A stretch of DNA of 64,000 nucleotides from Neotamlana laminarinivorans (lineage in GTDB: Bacteria; Bacteroidota; Bacteroidia; Flavobacteriales; Flavobacteriaceae), in contig NZ_JAJAPW010000009.1 of NCBI RefSeq assembly GCF_020523925.1, positions 1-64,000 of the forward strand, given 5' to 3'. Positions 7,701 through 15,922 of the stretch are shown here, piece by piece. The position numbers were made by a program, and so were the translations under genes. Under the pieces are notes generated by a model. It was given only the letters and a program-made list of their open reading frames with translations, searched no databases and was not told the DNA's origin. The first letter of the stretch is position 1. The number at the start of each line of letters is the position of its first letter.

Positions 7701-8960
7701 CTAACCATTTCCCTTTTTCAGGTTTCTTGCTTGTCTTTTTTTACTCAATTGCTGCCTTAATTGATTTACATCTGCACTAATTTTATCTTCTAAAACCCGG
7801 GCGTAGATTTGTGTAGTTGCTATTTTTTTGTGCCCCAATAATTTTGAGACGGTTTCAATGGGTACGCCATTGGATAGTGTTACTGTTGTCGCAAAGGTAT
7901 GTCGCGCCATGTGGAATGTAAGGTGCTTTTTAATGCCAACTGCTAGGGCTACCTCTTTTAAATAAAAATTTAATTTTTCATTAGTTATTTGTGGGAATAG
8001 CGTACCTGAAACCACTGACATAGGGTGATTGTTGTATTTATTAATTAATGATTCAGCCATTCCGAATAAAGGAATTTTAACTCTAGTGTTAGATTTTTGT
8101 CTGTTTGTTACAATCCAGGTTGTTCCATCTATGCCTCTTACTAAATTGTCTTGGGTTAATTTTATAAGGTCTATATAGCTTATCCCTGTATAACAGCTGA
8201 ATAAGAATAAGTCTTTAACACGTTCTAACCTATCTATAGCAAATTGATAATCTTCCATTTTTTGAAGTTCAATATTGGAGAGAAATTCACGTTCTCGTTT
8301 TTCAAAAACAGATTTCCATTTAACAAATGGATCTCTATCTATCCACTCCATATGGTAAGCTAGCGTAACCATTTTTCTTAATCGCTGAACATGTTTCATG
8401 ACAGTATTATTACTTATTTGTCTTGGATGATTTTCTGGCCAATAGTTTTTTAAATAAGCGACAAAATCGCATAAAAACTCGTAATTAAGATGTTTTAAAT
8501 ATATGTCGTTGGCTTTTCTACTTGCTTTTAAGAATCGCTTGAGATAGTTTTCGGTAATACCATAATTTACAATGGTTCCTGGAGACAAAGTGTTTTTAAA
8601 CTGATTTTTATGATATGCAATAAGATCCATTAAGGTTTTAGAAAATACAGTTTCGCCCGTATAAATAGACTTTATTAGTTGGGCGGTAACAATTTCCTCT
8701 TTATAAATTAAATCCTTATAAATTTGAAACAAGCGCGTGTACACTTCGTTTAAATACATGTTAATTTGTCTAGCATCGGCGGTATTTCCTTTAACTTTTT
8801 TAGCTTTAGCATCCCAAAGCTTATAGGATATGTGCCTCTTTAAGCTAATATTTGCACGTTTCTGGTTAACGGTAATACGTGCGTATAGTAAAGCTTTGCT
8901 TGATTTTGAGCTACTATTATCTGCCCAAAAAAGAATTGAGAAAGTGTTTTGTGATTTCAT
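7701..8960 (-). CDS. Tyrosine site-specific recombinase (integrase)
   Basis: A 419-aa recombinase of the Bacteroidota type: N-terminal arm-binding domain (residues 1-95), SAM-like core-binding domain (about 105-210) and C-terminal catalytic domain. The catalytic residues visible are Lys289, His350 and Arg353 (HMARH), His377 (LLGHKK) and Tyr386 (QIYARV). The first Arg of the usual R-K-H-R-H-Y set is replaced: the box reads CYTGISYIDL, with Ser261 where Arg is expected. That substitution is recurrent in Bacteroidota integrases and does not by itself mean inactivity. The gene starts 235 bp from tRNA-Arg(TCT), the likely attachment gene. Confidence 0.92.
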   Translation of the reverse strand: MKSQNTFSILFWADNSSSKSSKALLYARITVNQKRANISLKRHISYKLWDAKAKKVKGNTADARQINMYLNEVYTRLFQIYKDLIYKEEIVTAQLIKSIYTGETVFSKTLMDLIAYHKNQFKNTLSPGTIVNYGITENYLKRFLKASRKANDIYLKHLNYEFLCDFVAYLKNYWPENHPRQISNNTVMKHVQRLRKMVTLAYHMEWIDRDPFVKWKSVFEKREREFLSNIELQKMEDYQFAIDRLERVKDLFLFSCYTGISYIDLIKLTQDNLVRGIDGTTWIVTNRQKSNTRVKIPLFGMAESLINKYNNHPMSVVSGTLFPQITNEKLNFYLKEVALAVGIKKHLTFHMARHTFATTVTLSNGVPIETVSKLLGHKKIATTQIYARVLEDKISADVNQLRQQLSKKRQARNLKKGNG

Positions 8961-9050
8961 AGTTATCGTCTTAAAATGTTAAACATATGTCTAGACGAAA
9001 GCCAAATCAACTATGATTATTATGGGGCCAAAATAAGTTAAATTTGAATG

Positions 9051-9088
9051 AACTGACAGTTTTAAAAATGAACTGACGGATAACTGAC
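9051..9088. promoter_or_regulatory. Three direct AACTGAC repeats, possible recombinase arm sites
   Basis: AACTGAC occurs at 9051-9057, 9071-9077 and 9082-9088, in the same orientation, between the recombinase start and the tRNA gene. Direct short repeats at this place are what arm-type binding sites of tyrosine recombinases look like, but no experiment or second copy at the other end is available here. Confidence 0.4.
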
Positions 9089-9135
9089 AAATTATATCAA
9101 ATCATTACAAATTAAACTTATTCCGTAAAAACTAG

Positions 9136-9169
9136 AAAACCACGCATTTCCATAGAATTACGTGGTTTT
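9136..9169 (-). terminator. Hairpin downstream of tRNA-Arg
   Basis: AAAACCACG (9136-9144) pairs with CGTGGTTTT (9161-9169). Read on the minus strand it follows the tRNA 3' end and is trailed by a T-rich run after a few bases, so it likely ends tRNA transcription. Its sequence could also be part of the attachment region. Confidence 0.5.
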
Positions 9170-9194
9170 TGACTCTTTTTAAAAGCCCTTCTAG

Positions 9195-9268
9195 TGATCG
9201 CGACAGGATTCGAACCTGTGACCGTCTGCTTAGAAGGCAGATGCTCTATCCAGCTGAGCTACGCGACC
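9195..9268 (-). tRNA. tRNA-Arg (anticodon TCT)
   Basis: A 74-nt cloverleaf on the minus strand: acceptor stem GGTCGCG / CGCGATC with discriminator A, D-arm GCTCAGCTGGATAGAGC, anticodon stem CTGCC-loop-reading TCT, and T-arm with GGTTCGAATCC. CCA is not encoded. The 3' end faces the recombinase, the usual arrangement when an integrative element has used a tRNA gene as attachment site. I did not find a second copy of the tRNA 3' end elsewhere in the window. Confidence 0.95.
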
Positions 9269-9522
9269 GAATATTTATAATTTAATTTTCCAGTGCGCAA
9301 ATATAGAATTAACTATAAATCTAACCAAAAAAATAACTAATAATTTTAAGTTTTTTGTTTTTATTACTTAATTAAATCAACTTCAATTTGTTACAAGCTA
9401 ACATATTTAAATTTTAACACAAAATTGTTTTCTTGTAAAATGTAAACCACTAATAATTTACTTGCAAAACACTAAAATTTAGATTACAAAGTTATATTTT
9501 TAGCCAGAAAATTAAATCAACC

Positions 9523-11085
9523 ATGCGCTTTATATATTTCTTTTTAACCTTTTGCTTTGTTTTACTTTGGAGTTCTTGCCGAAAAGATTTTGAGTTTACA
9601 ACAAGTACAGGGTCACTTCAGTTCTCCAAAGATACCGTTTATCTAGATACAGTATTTACTAATATAGGCTCTAGTACATACAATTTAAAGGTCTATAATA
9701 ACAGTAATGAAGATATTTTAATTCCCTCAGTAAAATTAGGGCTTGGAGAAACCTCAAACTACAGACTAAATGTAGATGGTATATCTGGTAAAATTTTTGA
9801 AAATGTTGAGCTACTAGCAAAAGATAGTCTTTACATTTTTATTGAAACAACTATTAATTATTCCGAATTTGCAAATACAGAATCATCATATTTATACACC
9901 GATCAAATTCAATTCGATTCTAACACCAACCTACAAACTGTAGAGCTTGTTACGCTCGTACAAGATGCCGTTTTTATTTATCCAGATAGAGACGAAACAA
10001 CAAAAGTTATAGAAACATTAACTTTAAATATTGGTGACGAAATAGTTGAAACCGACTTACAAGGCAGAGAACTTCTTGCCGACGAACTTACCTTTACCAA
10101 CGAAAAACCCTATGTTATTTATGGTTTTGCAACTGTACCAGAAAACGAAACGCTAACCATTAACCCTGGCGCTCGAGTATACTTTCATGCCGATTCTGGG
10201 ATAATTGTATCCAATGGCGCTTCAATACAAATTAATGGCGAGTACAGTAATGATCAAGAATTATTAGAAAATGAAGTGATTTTTGAAGGAGACAGACTCG
10301 AACCAAAATACACAGATACACCTGGGCAGTGGGGCACTATTTGGTTGCTCGATGGTAGTATTAATAATCAAATTAATTATTTAACCATAAAAAATGCCAC
10401 AATAGGCATTTTAAGTGATGGTAATCCTACAGAAACAAACAATAAACTTAGCATCTCCAATTCACAAATTTATAACTGTAGTTCTTTTGGCCTTTACGGA
10501 AGAAATACATCGATTGAAGCAAAAAATTTAGTAATTAATAATTCTGGCCTGTCATCCTTTGCCGGAACCATTGGCGGAAAATATAATTTCACCCACTCTA
10601 CTTTAGTAAATTACTGGAATAGTAGTTTTAGGCAGTATCCTGCCATATTATTAAATAATTTTGTTTTAGATGAAGATGGTAATGCAGCTATAGCAAGTTT
10701 AACCGAAGCCAATTTTAACAATTGTATAATTTACGGTAATGATAATCCTGAATTTTTGATTGAAGAAATTGAAGATGATACTACAGACTTCAACTTTAAA
10801 TTCACCAATTGTTTAATACGTTTTAGCGACACCAATAATAATTACACCGGCGACAATTATAATTTTGATGACGTAACACACTATGAAAATATCATTTTTA
10901 ATGAAAATCCTGATTTTAAAGATACAGTTAATAATAAATTAATTATTGGAGAGAATTCAGAAGCTATAAATAAAGGTTCAACAATTTTTTCAAATCAAGT
11001 AACTACAGATATTTTAAACAAAGATAGAACTACCTCACCAGATTTAGGTGCTTACCAACACATAACCTTTACCGAAGATGATTAA
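9523..11085 (+). CDS. Secreted lipoprotein with parallel beta-helix domain
   Basis: A 520-aa protein with a lipoprotein signal (MRFIYFFLTFCFVLLWSSC). The N-terminal part (residues 20-150) is an Ig-like segment on Bacteroidota surface lipoproteins (LQFSKDTVYLDTVFTNIGSSTYNLKVYN). The rest is a right-handed beta-helix region with repeated N-rich rungs (INYLTIKNATIGIL, NKLSISNSQIYNCSSFGLYG, FNNCIIYGND) and an end consistent with choice-of-anchor-type proteins (NKDRTTSPDLGAYQ). Such helices occur in polysaccharide-active and adhesive proteins; no lyase catalytic residues can be picked out. It is unlikely to be part of the recombinase element because the tRNA lies between. Confidence 0.7.
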   Translation: MRFIYFFLTFCFVLLWSSCRKDFEFTTSTGSLQFSKDTVYLDTVFTNIGSSTYNLKVYNNSNEDILIPSVKLGLGETSNYRLNVDGISGKIFENVELLAKDSLYIFIETTINYSEFANTESSYLYTDQIQFDSNTNLQTVELVTLVQDAVFIYPDRDETTKVIETLTLNIGDEIVETDLQGRELLADELTFTNEKPYVIYGFATVPENETLTINPGARVYFHADSGIIVSNGASIQINGEYSNDQELLENEVIFEGDRLEPKYTDTPGQWGTIWLLDGSINNQINYLTIKNATIGILSDGNPTETNNKLSISNSQIYNCSSFGLYGRNTSIEAKNLVINNSGLSSFAGTIGGKYNFTHSTLVNYWNSSFRQYPAILLNNFVLDEDGNAAIASLTEANFNNCIIYGNDNPEFLIEEIEDDTTDFNFKFTNCLIRFSDTNNNYTGDNYNFDDVTHYENIIFNENPDFKDTVNNKLIIGENSEAINKGSTIFSNQVTTDILNKDRTTSPDLGAYQHITFTEDD

Positions 11086-11550
11086 ATAATTTATTCAATT
11101 TTTCTTATTATGAAATATATTAAAAGATGAAAATTGAAAAAATCAATTATTTTTAAATCAAATTTGCCTTGATTTTACAAATCAACAACAAAAACACCCT
11201 ACAAAGCCAACTATTTGAAACATATTTATGTTTTTTTTATTTAAAATTAAAACATAAGCAAAGAGAGTCACTCAAATATTAAAACTAATAATACTTTTTT
11301 AGTTACATATTAGTATTCACTTTCACAGATTTTAATAAAACATTTTGGTTTGCATATGTGTTAGTATTTATATTGAAAAAACAATCAACAAATATAATTA
11401 CTAACCATTTTAAAACTAACCATTTTATGATCACACTTGCCAAATTGTTAATTGAAATAATAATCTTTATTATTTCTTTAATGTAATTTTTAAAACATGT
11501 AAAACTTAGTCTAGAATAAGTTTTACTATTTTTACCAAAAAGCAAGTAAG

Positions 11551-11703
11551 TTGAAAAAAATTATATTTAAAATTTTAGCACATTTAAACAAACTTTTACT
11601 CCCTAGTTACACAAAACAGCAGCTAGACCTAGCTAAAGCTAGTAAATTACAATTAGCAATAATTGGCTGGCGTTATTTTGTAACAAAAAACGTTATTAAC
11701 TAG
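11551..11703 (+). CDS. Conserved-looking 50-aa basic small protein (TTG start)
   Basis: A 50-residue frame beginning with TTG and ending with TAG: it starts KKIIFKILAHLNKLLLPSY and continues TKQQLDLAKASKLQLAIIGW to RYFVTKNVIN. I recall very similar short proteins in many Flavobacteriaceae, sometimes mislabelled as SsrA-binding protein, with a hydrophobic N-terminal helix, a conserved LLPSY turn and a GWRYxVTKN end. The protein is basic and may be membrane associated. It sits alone in a 914-bp A/T-rich gap. The remainder of the gap (11086-11550 and 11704-11999) shows no other gene that I can support. Function unknown. Confidence 0.7.
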   Translation: MKKIIFKILAHLNKLLLPSYTKQQLDLAKASKLQLAIIGWRYFVTKNVIN

Positions 11704-11999
11704 CTATTTTTTTGCATAATATATGCTTTATATTGCCTTATTTTAATATTGTTATTTAATCTTCATTTTTATAATGAAACATTTAAATATATTATTAAAA
11801 GAACTTTTATTCCATAAAACCAATAGGTTAAGCCCACAATAATTATTCTGACTAATAAATATTTAAAAACAAATTCTTAATTTTAACCACTATTTTTTAA
11901 AAAATTCTCATTTTTTAACAATAGCTGTAAGTAAACGCTTAAAAACAAACCAAATATCATAACCAACTAATATTTTAGTTTTATAATTTATTAAATAAT

Positions 12000-13145
12000 A
12001 TGGCTTTAAAAATTGACACGAGATACCCATCTATAGATGACTTAAGAAAAAAAGCTCAAAAAAAAATACCAAAATTTGCTTTTGAATATTTAGATGGCGG
12101 ATGCAATGAAGATGTAAACTTAATTAGAAATACAGCCGAATTAAGAGATGTACAATTAAAACCAAATTATTTAAGAAAACACAGTGGCTCTTCACAAAAA
12201 ACGAAATTATTTGGTGTAGAGTATGACGCACCTTTTGGTATTGCTCCAGTAGGCTTACAAGGCTTAATGTGGCCTAATTCTCCAGAAATTTTAGCCAAAG
12301 CAGCATTCGAGCATAACATCCCTTTTATTTTAAGTACAGTTACTACAACCAGTATAGAACGAGCTAGTGAACTAACAGAAGGTAAAGCGTGGTTTCAATT
12401 ATATCACCCTACCGAAGATAGGCTACGTGACGACATAATTAAGCGTGCAGAAGCAGCAGAATGCCCAGTACTTGTTATTTTATGTGATGTCCCTACTTTT
12501 GGTTTTAGACCAAGAGATATTAGGAATGGATTAGCAATGCCTCCTAAAATGTCGGTTAAAAACATTCTTCAAGTTTTAGGAAAACCACATTGGGCTATGC
12601 AAACTTTAAAATACGGACAACCTAATTTTGCAAACCTATTACCATATATGCCTAAAGGCTTAGATTTAAAACAGCTTGGTAAATTTATGGATCAAACCTT
12701 TAGCGGACGTTTAAACGAAGAAAAAATAAAACCAATAAGAGATATGTGGAAAGGTAAATTGGTTTTAAAAGGTGTAGCTTCTGAATATGATACTGAAGAA
12801 GCTATAAGATTAGGTTTGGATGGAATTATTGTTTCAAACCATGGTGGAAGACAATTAGATGCCGGAGAATCCACTGTAAAACCATTATCTAGAATTGCTG
12901 AAAAATATGGCGATAAAATTGAGGTTATGGTAGATAGTGGTTTACGATCTGGACCAGATGTTGCACGTGCTATGGCTAGCGGTGCTAAATTTACATTTAT
13001 GGGACGTTCGTTTATGTATGGTGTTTCTGCCTTAGGAAAACAAGGAGGAAATCATACAATTTCATTATTAAAAACCGAATTACAACAAGTAATGGAACAA
13101 TTGTGTTGTGAAAAAACAAGTGATTTTCCTGAGCATTTAATTTAA
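12000..13145 (+). CDS. lldD: FMN-dependent alpha-hydroxy-acid dehydrogenase (L-lactate dehydrogenase-like)
   Basis: A 381-aa TIM-barrel flavoenzyme of the LldD / glycolate oxidase family. Visible signatures: N-terminal PSIDDLRKKAQKKIPKFAFEYLDGGC, the FMN region PFGIAPVGLQGLMWP, and the active-site box SNHGGRQLD (residues about 279-287) that holds the catalytic His and substrate Arg, then VMVDSGLRSGPDVARAMA and FMGRSFMYG for phosphate binding. The family oxidizes L-lactate or other 2-hydroxy acids to 2-oxo acids and passes electrons to the quinone pool or O2; substrate choice cannot be read from sequence. Convergent with the alginate operon and separated from it by a bidirectional terminator. 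Confidence 0.9.
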   Translation: MALKIDTRYPSIDDLRKKAQKKIPKFAFEYLDGGCNEDVNLIRNTAELRDVQLKPNYLRKHSGSSQKTKLFGVEYDAPFGIAPVGLQGLMWPNSPEILAKAAFEHNIPFILSTVTTTSIERASELTEGKAWFQLYHPTEDRLRDDIIKRAEAAECPVLVILCDVPTFGFRPRDIRNGLAMPPKMSVKNILQVLGKPHWAMQTLKYGQPNFANLLPYMPKGLDLKQLGKFMDQTFSGRLNEEKIKPIRDMWKGKLVLKGVASEYDTEEAIRLGLDGIIVSNHGGRQLDAGESTVKPLSRIAEKYGDKIEVMVDSGLRSGPDVARAMASGAKFTFMGRSFMYGVSALGKQGGNHTISLLKTELQQVMEQLCCEKTSDFPEHLI

Positions 13146-13170
13146 CATATCCCTTATAGTTACTCCAAAT

Positions 13171-13206
13171 AAAAACCCCTTAACAAAATAATGCTAAGGG
13201 GTTTTT
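13171..13206. terminator. Bidirectional intrinsic terminator
   Basis: AAAAACCCCTTA (13171-13182) and TAAGGGGTTTTT (13195-13206) form a perfect 12-bp stem with a 12-base loop and A/T runs on both sides, placed between the convergent lldD-like gene and the cupin lipoprotein gene. It can end transcription from either direction. Confidence 0.85.
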
Positions 13207-13227
13207 ATTATTTTAACCAAAAGTAAA

Positions 13228-14085
13228 TTATTTTTTATCTGTACTCATTGGCTTATGAGTTTTTAACCACTCTTGCCCTTCTTTGGTTAAGAAAAAATCC
13301 ATCCACATATAATTCATACGTTTATTTTCTTCTACTTTAACCCAATGACTCGAACCTATTGGAATATGCAATAAAGCAAATTCCTTTAATTGAGTAGAAG
13401 CATCATCTGCAAATACCGTAATATCATTATCTGTTAAACCTAAAAACAATTGATCTAGCATTGGATGCTTATGCGCGCCAACCTCGTCTGGTCCCATAGC
13501 TTCTACTGTTCCTAAAGATACTCTAGGAACAATATCGGCAGGTAAAACCGTTCTACTAGTTGTATTAGGGCTCTTTATCTTTTCAGTATAAGGTTCACAA
13601 TCAACAAAACGTGTGTAAAATAATTGATACTTATTTTCATCAGGAAAATTTTGAAAATCTTCCTTATCCTGTTCTGATAATTTTTTGGTAAACTGTACAA
13701 AATGTAAAACTTCTCCAGCAGGAACATCAAATTCAACATTATTAATGTTATCTATTGGTATCGCAATAGATTCTGGAACTAGACTTTTTACAATTGTATC
13801 AGCAATTAAATTTGCATTACCTTTTAAAAATAAAAACATAGTAATATTGTCTGAAGATAAATTAATCGTTTGCTTTGTTGGTCCAACAAAAGCTAGATGA
13901 TCAATTTTTGTTTCAGCAATTTCACCTATTAATAATGGTTCAGAAAAAACTTGTTTTCCTTCTGGAACATCCATATTAAGATCTTGAACAACTATTTGAT
14001 TTGTAGAATTACATGATAAAACTACAATAGCTATAAGCGAATAAACACCTAGTATTTTATTTTTTAAAAAAGATAATACTTTCAT
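13228..14085 (-). CDS. Cupin-domain lipoprotein in the KDG operon
   Basis: A 285-aa protein with a lipoprotein signal (hydrophobic to LSC, Cys25). Two cupin-like halves can be seen; the second has metal-type ligands in GAHKHPMLDQLFLGL and SSHW (residues about 203-250), the first (about 60-135) is less conserved. It is the last gene of the GntR-MFS-SDR-kinase-aldolase run, 6 bases behind the aldolase. KdgF, the cupin that opens the 4,5-unsaturated uronate to DEH, is a cytosolic protein of about 110 aa, so this periplasmic double-length protein is not a plain KdgF; a related role on the unsaturated sugar is a guess from context. Confidence 0.75.
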   Translation of the reverse strand: MKVLSFLKNKILGVYSLIAIVVLSCNSTNQIVVQDLNMDVPEGKQVFSEPLLIGEIAETKIDHLAFVGPTKQTINLSSDNITMFLFLKGNANLIADTIVKSLVPESIAIPIDNINNVEFDVPAGEVLHFVQFTKKLSEQDKEDFQNFPDENKYQLFYTRFVDCEPYTEKIKSPNTTSRTVLPADIVPRVSLGTVEAMGPDEVGAHKHPMLDQLFLGLTDNDITVFADDASTQLKEFALLHIPIGSSHWVKVEENKRMNYMWMDFFLTKEGQEWLKTHKPMSTDKK

Positions 14086-14091
14086 AACAAA

Positions 14092-14760
14092 TTACTTTCT
14101 AAGGTTCTTAATTATCCCTAAAGCTTCTTCAACTTTACTTTGTAAAGTACTATAATCTTCGTTAGCAATAATTTCCTTAGAAATAAGTTTAGATCCCATT
14201 CCTACACAAGTAACACCTGCATCAAACCATCCCGTTAAATTTTCTACAGTTGGAGATACTCCACCTGTTGGCATAATGCTTGTCCATGGTTGTGGCCCTT
14301 TAACTCCTTTTACAAAATTAGGTCCATAAATTCCGCCAGGGAATAATTTCACTATTTCACAACCTAATTCTTCAGCTTTAGCTATTTCTGTTAAACTTCC
14401 ACAGCCTGGAGACCATAAAACTTTACGTCTGTTACAAGCAATAGCAATGTCTTCACGTAATACAGGAGTTACAATAAAGTTAGCACCAAGAGCCATGTAT
14501 AATGATGCGGCGGCTGCATCGGTTACAGACCCAACTCCCATTATCATACCCGGCAATTCTGCAATTGCATATTTTGTTAATTCACCGAAAACCTCATGAG
14601 CGAAATCTCCTCTTGCTGTAAATTCCATTAAACGCGCGCCACCATCGTAACAAGCCTTTAAAACTTTTTTACTAATTTCTATATCGCTATGAAAAAACAA
14701 AGGAACCATTCCAGTTTCTTTCATTACTTGAGCGACTTCTATTCTTGAAAATTGTGCCAT
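14092..14760 (-). CDS. kdgA: KDPG/KHG aldolase
   Basis: A 222-aa class I aldolase of the KDPG/4-hydroxy-2-oxoglutarate family. It shows the general-base Glu in LMEFTARGD, the phosphate/pyruvate pocket NFIVTPVLRED, and the Schiff-base lysine in EIVKLFPGG (about residue 137), followed by MPTGGVSPTVENL. It splits 2-keto-3-deoxy-6-phosphogluconate into pyruvate and glyceraldehyde-3-phosphate, the last step of the Entner-Doudoroff-type breakdown of alginate-derived DEH. It lies 71 bases behind the KDG kinase gene and shares its operon. Confidence 0.92.
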   Translation of the reverse strand: MAQFSRIEVAQVMKETGMVPLFFHSDIEISKKVLKACYDGGARLMEFTARGDFAHEVFGELTKYAIAELPGMIMGVGSVTDAAAASLYMALGANFIVTPVLREDIAIACNRRKVLWSPGCGSLTEIAKAEELGCEIVKLFPGGIYGPNFVKGVKGPQPWTSIMPTGGVSPTVENLTGWFDAGVTCVGMGSKLISKEIIANEDYSTLQSKVEEALGIIKNLRK

Positions 14761-14831
14761 TTTATAAAATGCTTTAAATTGATAAAGCTGCTACATTAAA
14801 AAAATGTAACAGCTTTATTATAATTGTTTTA

Positions 14832-15878
14832 TTATCGAGCTACACGACCTGAAGCGTCTCCACCCATAAGTTTTTCAACTTCTGCAACAGTTGCTAAGTT
14901 CGCATCACCTTTAATAGTGTGTTTTAAACAAGATGCTGCAACAGCAAAGTCTAATGCATTTTGATCGTCTTCTGGGTACTTTAATAATCCGTAGATTAAA
15001 CCTCCCATAAATGAATCTCCACCACCTACTCTATCTACGATATCTGTAATTTGGTATTGACGAGTTTCATACATTTTTTTACCATCGTATAATACACCTG
15101 CCCATGTGTTATGAGAAGCGGATATAGATCCTCTTAAAGTAGTAATTACCTTTTTAGCTCTTGGAAATTTTTCCATCATTTGTTTACAAACAGACAAGAA
15201 AGCTTCTGCTTTTACATTATGCCCTTCTGTTTGTACGCTTATACCTTCTGGCTTAATTCCAAAGTGCATTTCTGCATCTTCTTCGTTACCTAAAACGATA
15301 TCACAATAAGAAGTTAATTCTGTCATTACAGCTTCTCTGTGTGCATCGTCACAGTACTTCCAAAGTTTAGCACGATAATTTAAATCTGTAGAAATAGTAA
15401 TTCCTTTTTCGCTAGCCGCTTTTACAGCTTCTAAACAAACATCGGCAGCACCTTGTGAAATAGCTGGTGTAATCCCTGTCCAGTGAAACCACTCTACTCC
15501 TTCAAAAACAGAATCCCAATCAATCATTCCAGATTCAATCTCTGCGATAGCTGAATGTGCACGATCGTAAACTACTTTACTACCTCTGCTTACAGCACCT
15601 GTTTCTAAAAAGTAAATACCTAAACGGTCTCCACCCCATACTATTTTATCTACATTTACACCACGCTTACGCATCTCCATCATGGCACATTCTCCAATAT
15701 CGTTTTTTGGTAATCTTGTTACGAAATCAACTGGAACACCGTAATTTGCTAAAGATACTGCAACGTTAGATTCTCCACCTCCATATACAACATCGAAACT
15801 GCTTGCTTGCGAAAATCTTAAAAATCCTTGTGGGGCTAATCTTAACATAATTTCCCCAAATGTTACTACTTTACTCAT
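14832..15878 (-). CDS. kdgK: 2-keto-3-deoxygluconate kinase (PfkB family)
   Basis: A 348-aa ribokinase/PfkB-type sugar kinase. Landmarks: N-terminal GEIMLRLAPQGFLRF, the glycine pair VYGGGESNVAVSLANYG, and the C-terminal ATP/anion-hole motif DIVDRVGGGDSFMGG, whose Asp is the catalytic base. The N-terminus and the operon context (SDR reductase upstream, KDPG aldolase downstream) point to KDG as substrate: KDG + ATP to KDPG in the cytoplasm. Length is normal for flavobacterial KDG kinases. Confidence 0.9.
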   Translation of the reverse strand: MSKVVTFGEIMLRLAPQGFLRFSQASSFDVVYGGGESNVAVSLANYGVPVDFVTRLPKNDIGECAMMEMRKRGVNVDKIVWGGDRLGIYFLETGAVSRGSKVVYDRAHSAIAEIESGMIDWDSVFEGVEWFHWTGITPAISQGAADVCLEAVKAASEKGITISTDLNYRAKLWKYCDDAHREAVMTELTSYCDIVLGNEEDAEMHFGIKPEGISVQTEGHNVKAEAFLSVCKQMMEKFPRAKKVITTLRGSISASHNTWAGVLYDGKKMYETRQYQITDIVDRVGGGDSFMGGLIYGLLKYPEDDQNALDFAVAASCLKHTIKGDANLATVAEVEKLMGGDASGRVAR

Positions 15879-15922
15879 TTATTTATAGTTTGTGTTTTGT
15901 GTTTCTAGAAAGTTATTTAAAA

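Noticed and set aside
9195-9268. Second attachment-site copy of the tRNA-Arg 3' end in the left part of the window
   Set aside because: I found no convincing repeat of the tRNA end between 1 and 4500; the other end may lie outside.
11303-11545. Minus-strand 80-aa frame upstream of the small protein
   Set aside because: A/T-driven composition, no domain, no start context; probably chance.
11931-11942. LacI-type operator (GTAAACGCTT) upstream of the lldD-like gene
   Set aside because: Short, imperfect and frequent by chance in this base composition.
13228-14085. Calling the cupin lipoprotein KdgF
   Set aside because: KdgF is about 110 aa and cytosolic; this protein has a lipoprotein signal and double length.
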